Part shown: positions 32,768 through 39,854 of the stretch, one piece after another
Layout: every line of letters starts with the position of its first letter
How positions within the stretch are numbered: the stretch's first letter is position 1
Source of the DNA: Hyphomicrobiales bacterium
GTDB taxonomy: Bacteria > Pseudomonadota > Alphaproteobacteria > Rhizobiales > Methyloligellaceae
Assembly (NCBI GenBank): GCA_028280515.1
Contig: JANQLP010000006.1
Span: 1 to 41,474 of the forward strand
Direction of reading: 5' to 3'
Length of the DNA stretch: 41,474 nucleotides
Made by a program: the position numbers and the translations under genes
Notes under the pieces: model-generated
Told to the model about the DNA's origin: nothing
The model's database searches: none
The model's input: only the letters and a program-made list of their open reading frames with translations

Positions 32768-33970
32768 ATGGCAAAAGTAGTGTGTGTTCTTTACGACGAT
32801 CCGGAAGATGGATTTCCAACCGCCTATGCGCGCGACACGGTGCCTGAGATCAAGTCCTACCCGGACGGGCAGACGGCGCCGACGCCGAGCGCAATCGATT
32901 TCACCCCCGGCGAACTGCTTGGCAGCGTGAGCGGAGAGCTCGGTCTGCGCAAGTACCTTGAGGGGAACGGCCACACGATGGTGGTCACCACCAGCAAGGA
33001 CGGCCCGGACTCGGTACTTGAAAAAGAAATCGCCGATGCGGATATCGTCATTTCGCAGCCCTTCTGGCCGGCTTACCTCACCGGCGAGAGGATCGAAAAG
33101 GCGCCGAACCTGAAGCTCGCGATCACTGCCGGCATAGGCTCGGACCATGTGGACCTGGACGCCGCGATGAAGAACGACATTACGGTCGCGGAAGTCACAT
33201 TCTCCAATTCGATCAGCGTTGCCGAGCACGTCGTGATGCAGATCCTGAGCCTGGTCCGCAATTACATCCCGTCCTATCAATGGGTCGTCAAAGGCGGCTG
33301 GAACATCGCCGACTGTGTTTCCCGGTCTTACGATCTTGAGGGCATGCATGTGGGTACGGTGGCCGCCGGCCGCATCGGGCTCGCCGTGCTGCGGCGTCTG
33401 AAACCGTTCGATGTTCACTTGCACTATGTCGACCGTCACAGACTGCCGCGCGAAGTCGAAGAAGAACTGAACCTGACCTGGCACGAGACGGCCGAGGACA
33501 TGGTGCGCGTATGCGACGTCATCACGATCAACTGCCCGTTGCATCCGGAAACCGAGCATCTCTTCGATGCCGAAATGCTGTCGAAGATGAAGCGCGGCAG
33601 CTACATCGTGAACACGGCGCGCGGCAAGATCTGCGACCGTCAGGCCATCGTCGACGCGTTGGAAAGCGGTCAACTGGCAGGATATGCAGGGGACGTCTGG
33701 TTCCCGCAGCCCCCGGAACGCGACCACCCGTGGCGGACCATGCCTCACCACGGCATGACGCCGCATATCTCGGGCACATCGCTGTCCGCTCAGGCGCGTT
33801 ACGCGGCCGGGGTCCGCGAGATCCTGGAATGCTGGTTCGAGGGCCGGCCGATCCGCGATGAATATCTGATCGTAACCGGCGGCAAGCTGGCCGGGGTCGG
33901 CGCCAAGTCCTACAGCGAGGGCAATGCCACCAGCGGCTCCGAAGCCGCAGCGGAGTTCTCCGCCGCGTAA
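32768..33970 (+). CDS. fdh: NAD-dependent formate dehydrogenase
   Basis: A 400-residue D-2-hydroxyacid-dehydrogenase-fold enzyme oxidising formate to CO2 with NAD. It closely follows the known Pseudomonas sp. 101 enzyme in length and sequence: AKVVCVLYDDPEDG start, IDFTPGELLGSVSGELGLRK, FSNSISVAEHVVM with N147, and the NAD fold GTVAAGRIGLAVLRRL with D222 in YVDRHRLP, which selects NAD over NADP. NTARGKICDR has the catalytic Arg, and MTPHISGTSL the catalytic His. It is cytoplasmic, metal-free and probably assimilates reducing power from C1 compounds. AGGAGG precedes the ATG at 32768. The tRNA-Arg gene begins 21 bp after its stop, on the other strand. Confidence 0.95.
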   Translation: MAKVVCVLYDDPEDGFPTAYARDTVPEIKSYPDGQTAPTPSAIDFTPGELLGSVSGELGLRKYLEGNGHTMVVTTSKDGPDSVLEKEIADADIVISQPFWPAYLTGERIEKAPNLKLAITAGIGSDHVDLDAAMKNDITVAEVTFSNSISVAEHVVMQILSLVRNYIPSYQWVVKGGWNIADCVSRSYDLEGMHVGTVAAGRIGLAVLRRLKPFDVHLHYVDRHRLPREVEEELNLTWHETAEDMVRVCDVITINCPLHPETEHLFDAEMLSKMKRGSYIVNTARGKICDRQAIVDALESGQLAGYAGDVWFPQPPERDHPWRTMPHHGMTPHISGTSLSAQARYAAGVREILECWFEGRPIRDEYLIVTGGKLAGVGAKSYSEGNATSGSEAAAEFSAA

Positions 33971-33991
33971 GGGACGCGGATTGTCGGTGAA

Positions 33992-34068
33992 TGGCGCGCC
34001 GGGGAAGATTCGAACTCCCGACCCCCAGATTCGTAGTCTGGTGCTCTATCCAGCTGAGCTACCGGCGC
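33992..34068 (-). tRNA. tRNA-Arg (anticodon ACG)
   Basis: A complete cloverleaf reads on the minus strand. The acceptor GCGCCGG pairs with CCGGCGC, followed by discriminator G and an encoded CCA. The D-arm contains AGCTCAGCTGGATAGAGC. The anticodon arm is CCAGA-CTACGAA-TCTGG with ACG, and the T-arm loop is TTCGAAT. A34 is expected to be edited to inosine to read CGN codons. Its 3' end is duplicated at 31354-31384. Confidence 0.97.
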
Positions 34069-34230
34069 CAGTGCGCAAGGTCGTCAGATTGAAGGGGCGA
34101 GAACTGGTTGCTCTTGTGCCCTGCGGCCCTGCGTTTTCCGCGCTGCGTGACAGGTGATCGATCCGCCGCGCACGCCGCCCTATTTAGGACCTCGGGCGCG
34201 CAAAGGCAAGCCGCGCGGCGGTACGGGCCT

Positions 34231-35748
34231 TCACCCTTTGGCGCGGACCGTTTCGCGGCTTTTGCGGAGTTCGACGACGCGGTCGGGAATGGTGATGCGG
34301 AAGATGGTGCCCGCCGTTTCCTCCAGCAGGACGATCTCGCCGCCATGGGCCTGGACGAGTTCGGCGGCGATGGCCAACCCGAGACCGGTGCCGCCCTTTC
34401 GCGCCGAGCCCTGAAACGGTTCGAACAGGTGGGCGCGCGCTTTCTCCGGAACGCCGGGTCCGCTGTCGCGCACCTCGATTGCGACCACGGTTCCCGTGCG
34501 GCAGGCCGAGACGGCGATCTGCGGATTGGAGCCGCCATACTGGGTCTCCACCGCCTGCAGCGCGTTGCGGCACAAATTGCCGAGCACGCGGAACAGCTGG
34601 TCGTGATCCGCATCCACCTCCAGCGCGTCCGGCACGTCGATGCGCCAGTCGAACGCATTCGTTTCGCTGAGGCCGAGACTTTCGCCCACCTCCTCGACCA
34701 GCGGCTTGAGCGGATAGACGGCGCGCATGGGGGCCGCTTCCTGCGCCCGGCCGAACTTCAGCGTGTCGGTGCACAGGCGGATCGCCCGATCCAGAGACTT
34801 GACCAGCTTCGGCGCCATGCGCTGCACCAGCGGATCCTGCACACCGCCCATCCGGTCCGATATGAGCTGGGCGCTGGAGAGGATGTTCCGCAGATCATGG
34901 TTGATCTTCGAGACGGCCAGTCCCAGCGACGCCAGGCGCGTCTTCTGCTGCAACATGCCGCTCAGCTCGTTCTGCATGTGTGCGAGTTCCCGTTCCGCGG
35001 TGCCGATCTCATCGTCACGGTCCGAGGGCACGATGATGCGCGAGGCATCCTCAGGGTTTTCGCTGAAGCGCACCATCGAGTGCGTGATGCGCATCATCGG
35101 CCGCACCAGCAACAGGTTCAGCGACAGATACACAAGTGCGGCCGTGATCACCGAGATGATGATCGACAGGCCGAGAATACTCAGGCCGAACCGAACCATG
35201 GCCGCCTTGAGCGGATCCTGGGCGACGACGATCTCGATGAACTCCCCGGCCCCGAACCCCGGCTGACCGACAACGCGAATAAACTGGTTCGACGGGGCGA
35301 CATACACCGCGAGCGCGTCCCAGATCAGGCGCGCCCACGAGGCGGTGCGCAGATCGTAGTGCCCGGCGATGGTCGCCGGCATTTCGCTTTGCAGGATGAG
35401 GTTGCGCCGGCCACCGCGCTTGAGCGCAACGGCGCGTACCTGGGCGTTCTTCAGCAGGTCATCCTGCGCCGACTGGGAAAGCTCACGGTCGGGGGAAACG
35501 GCGAGCGAGGCGATCTGCGCCGCCGCAAGGCGCTCAACCAGCCAGTTCTTGCGGAAGTTGGCAACCGACGGCACGAACACCAGCACTTCCGCGATCATGA
35601 CAAACACGATCGTCAGAATGAGCAGTTTCGACGACAGACCGACCAGAGGTGTGCGCCGGCCAGACGGCGCGCCGGAACGCCGGCTCTCATCCGCCGTGTC
35701 CGAAATCTGGTTTTCCTCGGGCTGCCTTGCTTTTGAATCGGAGGCCAT
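34231..35748 (-). CDS. Membrane sensor histidine kinase
   Basis: A 505-residue two-component sensor. Transmembrane helix 1 is at about 42-62, followed by a periplasmic domain of about 125 residues. Helix 2 is at about 188-215, followed by a HAMP segment (RPMMRITHSM...DEIGTAERELAHM). The phosphoacceptor is H284 in KINHDLRN. The ATPase domain has the N-box NLCRNALQA (N395), DSGPGVP (D428) and GTGLGL at 453-458. All catalytic elements are intact. The N terminus has a Ser/Arg-rich cytoplasmic stretch of about 40 residues. No response regulator is in the window, so the kinase is an orphan here and its signal is unknown. The ATG at 35748 is preferred over an upstream TTG. Confidence 0.9.
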   Translation of the reverse strand: MASDSKARQPEENQISDTADESRRSGAPSGRRTPLVGLSSKLLILTIVFVMIAEVLVFVPSVANFRKNWLVERLAAAQIASLAVSPDRELSQSAQDDLLKNAQVRAVALKRGGRRNLILQSEMPATIAGHYDLRTASWARLIWDALAVYVAPSNQFIRVVGQPGFGAGEFIEIVVAQDPLKAAMVRFGLSILGLSIIISVITAALVYLSLNLLLVRPMMRITHSMVRFSENPEDASRIIVPSDRDDEIGTAERELAHMQNELSGMLQQKTRLASLGLAVSKINHDLRNILSSAQLISDRMGGVQDPLVQRMAPKLVKSLDRAIRLCTDTLKFGRAQEAAPMRAVYPLKPLVEEVGESLGLSETNAFDWRIDVPDALEVDADHDQLFRVLGNLCRNALQAVETQYGGSNPQIAVSACRTGTVVAIEVRDSGPGVPEKARAHLFEPFQGSARKGGTGLGLAIAAELVQAHGGEIVLLEETAGTIFRITIPDRVVELRKSRETVRAKG

Positions 35749-35771
35749 ATGCAAGTGTGCGCCTCACTCCA

Positions 35772-37196
35772 TCAACCCAATTTGCGAAGCCAGCCGATGA
35801 TGCGCCGGATCGTCGGGTTCGTCAAACTCGGCGCGTAATATTGGTAAGCGGCGCGTTTGCTGACTTCCGCCAGAGTCGGATAGGCAAAGACAATCGAGGT
35901 GATAGCACCGATTTTCATCTTCTTCGACATGGCCATGACCCAGAGCTGGATGAGCTCGCCCGCGTGCTCACCGACAATCGATGCACCGAGGATACGTCCG
36001 CGTTTGCTGGTGACGACCTTGATCATGCCCTGGGTATCGCGCTCGGTCTGGGCCCGGTCGTTTTCGGCGAACGGCCAGCGCAGGATGCGGATGTCGCCAT
36101 GCTGCTCGCGGGCCTGCTCCTCGGTGAGGCCCACATGGGCCAGCTCCGGCTCGGTATAGGTGACCCACGGGATGTTCGAGGTGTCGGCCTTGACCGGCAG
36201 CCGGAACAGAGCGTTCCGGATGACGATGCCGGCGTGATAGTTGGCGACGTGCGTGAACTGCAGGCCGCCCGCCACATCGCCGATGGCATAGACGCGCTTG
36301 TTGGTGGTCTTCATACCGCGGGTCACCTTGATGCCGGTGCGCTCATACTCGATGCCCGCTTCCTCCAGGCCGAGCCCCGCGACGTTCGGCGCGCGTCCCG
36401 CGGCGACCAGCAGATTAGTCGCTTCGATCGTGCGCTCCTTGCCGTCTTCGGTGATCACCGCGCGCACGCCGGTCCGGCTCTTCTCGAGCCGCTCAATACG
36501 GATACCGGCGAGAATCTCCACGCCGTCCGCTTCAAGCTGCTTCAGAACGATGGCCGTCAGCTCCGGGTCGTCCTTGCCCAGCGGCGTGAATGCCTCCAGA
36601 ACCGTCACCTTGGCGCCGAGACGCCTGTGCGCCTGCGCAAGCTCCATGCCGATGGGACCGCCGCCGATGACCATCAGGTGGTCGATCGCCTTCTTGTTGT
36701 CGAAGATGGTTTCGTTGGTGAAGTAAGGAACCTTGTCGAGACCGGGGATCGGCGGTATGCCCGCGGCCGATCCGGTGGCGACGACGAAACGGCGGGCCTT
36801 GACGTGATAGTCTCCCGCTTCAACCGTGCGGGCATCGATGAATTTGCCCGGAGCCTCGATCACATGCACGCCGAGGCCGGTAAAGCGCTCGACGGAATCA
36901 TGGGGTGCGATCGCCGCGATAACACCATGCACGTGGTCGTGGACGCCGGCCGGGTCGACGCGCGGTTCGACCGAGGCGATGCCGAAGCGTCCCGCCTCGC
37001 GCATCATCTGCGCGCGTTTGGCGGAGGCGATCATGGCCTTGGACGGCACGCAGCCATAGTTGAGGCAATCGCCGCCCATCTTGCCTTTCTCGATCAGGAC
37101 GACGTCGACCCCGAACTGCGCCGCGGCAGCCGCCACCGACAAGCCCCCGGATCCCGCGCCAATCACACAAATGTCCGGCTCGATCACTTCAACCAT
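35772..37196 (-). CDS. FAD-dependent disulfide oxidoreductase (MerA / lipoamide dehydrogenase-like)
   Basis: A 474-residue class I flavoprotein disulfide reductase. The FAD motif CVIGAGSGGLSVAAAAAQFG starts near residue 10. The redox-active pair is C44/C49 in GGDCLNYGCVPSK. The NAD(P) motif VIGGGPIGMELAQAHRRLG lies near 175. The dimer interface domain contains TYTEPELAHVGLTEEQA. The usual C-terminal HPT(x)xE active-site motif of lipoamide dehydrogenases appears as AYPTLAEVSKRAAYQYY, with Tyr instead of His, as in mercuric reductases and their relatives. There is no N-terminal heavy-metal domain and no C-terminal vicinal cysteines, so true mercury reduction is unlikely. It is followed in order of transcription by the sensor kinase gene and preceded by a TVP38-type gene 40 bp upstream. 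Confidence 0.85.
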   Translation of the reverse strand: MVEVIEPDICVIGAGSGGLSVAAAAAQFGVDVVLIEKGKMGGDCLNYGCVPSKAMIASAKRAQMMREAGRFGIASVEPRVDPAGVHDHVHGVIAAIAPHDSVERFTGLGVHVIEAPGKFIDARTVEAGDYHVKARRFVVATGSAAGIPPIPGLDKVPYFTNETIFDNKKAIDHLMVIGGGPIGMELAQAHRRLGAKVTVLEAFTPLGKDDPELTAIVLKQLEADGVEILAGIRIERLEKSRTGVRAVITEDGKERTIEATNLLVAAGRAPNVAGLGLEEAGIEYERTGIKVTRGMKTTNKRVYAIGDVAGGLQFTHVANYHAGIVIRNALFRLPVKADTSNIPWVTYTEPELAHVGLTEEQAREQHGDIRILRWPFAENDRAQTERDTQGMIKVVTSKRGRILGASIVGEHAGELIQLWVMAMSKKMKIGAITSIVFAYPTLAEVSKRAAYQYYAPSLTNPTIRRIIGWLRKLG

Positions 37197-37236
37197 ATGC
37201 CTTCTCCTTCAACGGTGTGCCACCGCAGCAATGTAA

Positions 37237-38037
37237 CTACGCCGATGCAGCCGTTTTGCGGAATTTTTTCAGAATGACGGGAATGAGCGCGACCGCACCG
37301 AGGGCCGCGAACGCGATGAGCAGTTCCGCGGTGACGAGGGCACCGGGATCGAGGGTGAATTCGCACGGCGGCGCGCCGGCGCCGGTGTGGCTCTGCACGC
37401 AGGCATCATATGCCGCGCGCTGCGCCTCGATCACGCTGTCGAGCCCGACGCCCGCGAACGCGAAGGCGAAGGTCCCCGGGATAATGCCGACGAAGGTGCC
37501 GAGCACATATGTGCCGAGGCCGACGCCCAGCAGCGCCGGGGCCAGATTGACCAGCCAGAAGGGGAACAGCGGAACCAGCCTCAGGAACAGGAGGTAATTG
37601 AGGGCGTTCTCCTGAAAGCCCTCACGCAGTTTGCCGAGCCACGGGCCGGCACGCGCGGCGAGCGGCTCGCCGAACGACGTCTTGGCAATGAAGAAGATAA
37701 TGGTGGCACCGATGGTGGCGGCAACCACGGTCGCGAGACCGCCGACGACCCAGCCGAACAGGAAGCCGCCCGTGAGTGTCAGGAAAACGCCGCCTGGCAG
37801 AGACAGCGCAACCGCGACGATATAGATGCCCATATAGGCGAGCAGAGCGAGGAGATAATGCTGCTCGATGTAGCCCTTGAGAAGATCGCGATTGTCGGCG
37901 ATGTGCTGCAGCGTCAGATATTTGTGCCACCCTTGCGAGATGACAAGCGCCGCAACGCCAACCAGGACAACCAGGGGTATGACGCGTTTGAGCCAACCGC
38001 CGCCCGAACCGGACTCTGCTTTAACGTTGTCGTTCAT
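37237..38037 (-). CDS. TVP38/TMEM64 (DedA-like) family membrane protein
   Basis: A 266-residue inner-membrane protein. Hydrophobic segments occur at about 16-34, 55-75, 80-110, 150-190 and 235-258. The family core GGVFLTLTGGFLFGWVVGG and LRLVPLFPFWLVNLAPALLGV is clear. Relatives are thought to act in lipid movement or membrane homeostasis. It pairs with the flavoprotein 40 bp downstream, an arrangement seen in many bacteria, and follows the DUF547 gene. Two cysteines lie in the periplasmic loop near residue 210 (DACVQSH...APPCEF) and may form a disulfide. Confidence 0.85.
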   Translation of the reverse strand: MNDNVKAESGSGGGWLKRVIPLVVLVGVAALVISQGWHKYLTLQHIADNRDLLKGYIEQHYLLALLAYMGIYIVAVALSLPGGVFLTLTGGFLFGWVVGGLATVVAATIGATIIFFIAKTSFGEPLAARAGPWLGKLREGFQENALNYLLFLRLVPLFPFWLVNLAPALLGVGLGTYVLGTFVGIIPGTFAFAFAGVGLDSVIEAQRAAYDACVQSHTGAGAPPCEFTLDPGALVTAELLIAFAALGAVALIPVILKKFRKTAASA

Positions 38038-38103
38038 TGCGACACCCCCCTTGCCACCGGCTGAACGGCAACTGCCCGATCCGGATAGTCCTGCGATATA
38101 CCA

Positions 38104-38985
38104 TTATTTCTTGTCATTTAGCGCCCAATCATACTCGTAGTCCGAAATCGAGGTTGCGCCGGCCAAACGGTCGTTGAGCACGGGGTCGGCGTATTTGCGG
38201 ATGTGCGCCAGGATGCGCGAGGTCGATCCGCCGTAGTCGTCCGCGTACCAGTCGAAAAGGCTGGAGACGATAATGTCCTTGCCGTCGAACCTGACGCCGC
38301 GGGGGCTGTTGATGTACTCGCGCGCCGCGCGTTCCATCATGGTTTCCAAGTCCGCGCTGGTATAAGCCTCCAGTTGAAGATTGGGGCAGCCCACAGCCGC
38401 GCAGTTGACGACATAATGGATGCGGGGATCGCGCCAGATCGGACGCATGATCCTGTGCTCGATGTCATCGAGGCTGAGGTCCACACCATCGACTTTGACC
38501 ACCTCTTCGCGCCACGGGCCAGGGAAAATGAAGCTGGTCAGCCGGATATCCCGAATGGAGTCCACCGGATAGTGCTCGGCTATAATATCGACCGTCTTGG
38601 CATTGTAGAGGTTGGTCCAGAAGGCGAACTGTTCGTCGCGATTGAGCTTTGCCGGTTTCACGGCCTGAAGCTGACCGAGGTATTTTTTGAGATCACCACG
38701 CCCGTCCTTGTTCAGGCCGGCATAGTCAAACCGGTTCAGCCCGTCCTCTCCGGCGTGCGCATGCTTCTTCAGCAACTTGCTCCAGGCCGAATGGTCAATC
38801 GCCACCTTGGACTTGGGGTCGTACGGCGCGAAGCGCTCGGCCAGTTCTTCGGCCTTGGCGGCCTGCGCCAACATGAAGACCGACAGGGCGGCGATCATGG
38901 TTGCAACGAAGGAATTCAGGATATGCCGGTTCCACGCCTGCAAGAGGTTCATACGGTGGCCGGCGCAATTGCGCGGTGTTGTCAT
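38104..38985 (-). CDS. DUF547-containing exported protein
   Basis: A 293-residue protein whose core matches the DUF547 family: NRDEQFAFWTNLYNAKTVDII near residues 115-135, then SFIFPGPW, LSLDDIEHRIMRP and HYVVNCAAVGCPNLQ. A hydrophobic segment at about 26-45 ending in AKA is a probable signal peptide, so the protein should act outside the cytoplasm. An alternative start (ATG at 38952) would give a more ordinary signal-peptide length. Neither start has a good ribosome site. DUF547 has no established enzymatic role. It is the first gene of a unit with the TVP38 protein and the flavoprotein. Confidence 0.83.
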   Translation of the reverse strand: MTTPRNCAGHRMNLLQAWNRHILNSFVATMIAALSVFMLAQAAKAEELAERFAPYDPKSKVAIDHSAWSKLLKKHAHAGEDGLNRFDYAGLNKDGRGDLKKYLGQLQAVKPAKLNRDEQFAFWTNLYNAKTVDIIAEHYPVDSIRDIRLTSFIFPGPWREEVVKVDGVDLSLDDIEHRIMRPIWRDPRIHYVVNCAAVGCPNLQLEAYTSADLETMMERAAREYINSPRGVRFDGKDIIVSSLFDWYADDYGGSTSRILAHIRKYADPVLNDRLAGATSISDYEYDWALNDKK

Positions 38986-39145
38986 GGGGATACTGTTTGC
39001 CTCCGACTCATTTCTATCGCTCTGGATATCGGCACCTTTGCTTTAAATAACGCCAAGGTCCGGTATTGCGAGCCAGTGCTCTCTGCTTCGTGATGGGTTG
39101 TCAGAAGACGTGAAATGCACCGTATACAAACGAATTGGCGACGAA

Positions 39146-39174
39146 TTGACTTGAACCGGCCCCGAACGTATAAG
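39146..39174 (+). promoter_or_regulatory. Promoter of rpmH-rnpA-yidC
   Basis: TTGACT (39146-39151) and TATAAG (39169-39174) are separated by exactly 17 bp, each one base from the sigma-70 consensus. It is the strongest promoter match I see in the window. It would give a leader of about 100 nt before rpmH. Confidence 0.75.
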
Positions 39175-39221
39175 CGGGCGCAATTCCTCTACGGTCGCTC
39201 TGGCGCGTTCTGAAATGGCAG

Positions 39222-39244
39222 CGACACCCTTGAAGAAGGGGTCG
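39222..39244 (+). promoter_or_regulatory. Hairpin in the rpmH leader
   Basis: CGAC-CCCTT pairs with AAGGG-GTCG around a GAAG loop, with one bulged A, about 35 nt before the rpmH start. It could influence leader stability or ribosomal-protein autoregulation; this is only a suggestion. Confidence 0.4.
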
Positions 39245-39279
39245 TGGGCGCTCCAGGAGCGGTGGCACGGAGATTAGGC

Positions 39280-39414
39280 GTGAAGCGCACATATCAACCA
39301 AGCGTACTGGTGCGGAAGAGACGGCATGGATTCCGCGCCCGCAAGGCAACGAACGGCGGCCTCAAGGTGCTGGCGCGGCGGCGGGCCAAAGGCCGCAAGA
39401 AACTCTCGGCGTAG
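39280..39414 (+). CDS. rpmH: 50S ribosomal protein L34
   Basis: A 44-residue, highly basic protein starting [17 protein letters not shown] after the initiator and ending KGRKKLSA, the standard L34 sequence and length. The start codon is GTG at 39280, with GGAG 8-11 bp before it. It binds the 23S rRNA in the large subunit. It is followed 25 bp later by rnpA and then yidC, the conserved bacterial order. A good promoter lies at 39146-39174. Confidence 0.97.
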   Translation: MKRTYQPSVLVRKRRHGFRARKATNGGLKVLARRRAKGRKKLSA

Positions 39415-39439
39415 ACCGGCGGCGTGAGCGAGTGATCCC

Positions 39440-39823
39440 GTGCCGGCGGGCGCATATCACAGTTTTCTTGGCCGCCTGAAAACGCGCGCAGATTATTTGC
39501 GTGTGCGCGGCGGTGCCTCCTGGCGCACCGGCAGTCTGGTGCTGCAGGCCCGCGCGCGAACCGAAACGGGCGATGCCAACGGTGGCCCTCCGCGGTTCGG
39601 GTTCACGGCGACGCGCCGCATCGGCACTGCGGTCGCCCGCAACCGGGCGCGGCGGCGACTGAAAGAATCTATCCGTCGTGTCGCAGAAAGCCATGCCCGT
39701 CCGGGTTATGATTACGTGGTGATTGCCCGCCAGGGTGCGTTGACCCGGTCCTTCGCCAATATGCAGAAGGATCTACAGGACGCCTTTTGCGGCGTTCACA
39801 AGAAACAAGAAGCGCGGAACTAG
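39440..39823 (+). CDS. rnpA: Ribonuclease P protein component
   Basis: A 127-residue protein subunit of RNase P, which assists the catalytic RNA in maturing tRNA 5' ends. LGRLKTRADYLRVRGG near the N terminus and the RNR signature AVARNRARRRLKES (about 68-81) are diagnostic. The GTG at 39440 is the best start available. It lies between rpmH and yidC; the small yidD gene often found here is absent, with only 31 bp between rnpA and yidC. Confidence 0.94.
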   Translation: MPAGAYHSFLGRLKTRADYLRVRGGASWRTGSLVLQARARTETGDANGGPPRFGFTATRRIGTAVARNRARRRLKESIRRVAESHARPGYDYVVIARQGALTRSFANMQKDLQDAFCGVHKKQEARN

Positions 39824-39854
39824 ATCGGCGTCGTGCGTTTTTGGAACCATTGGT

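Noticed and set aside
35772-37196. Annotation as mercuric reductase
   Set aside because: The N-terminal heavy-metal domain and C-terminal cysteine pair of MerA are missing, and there are no mer genes nearby.
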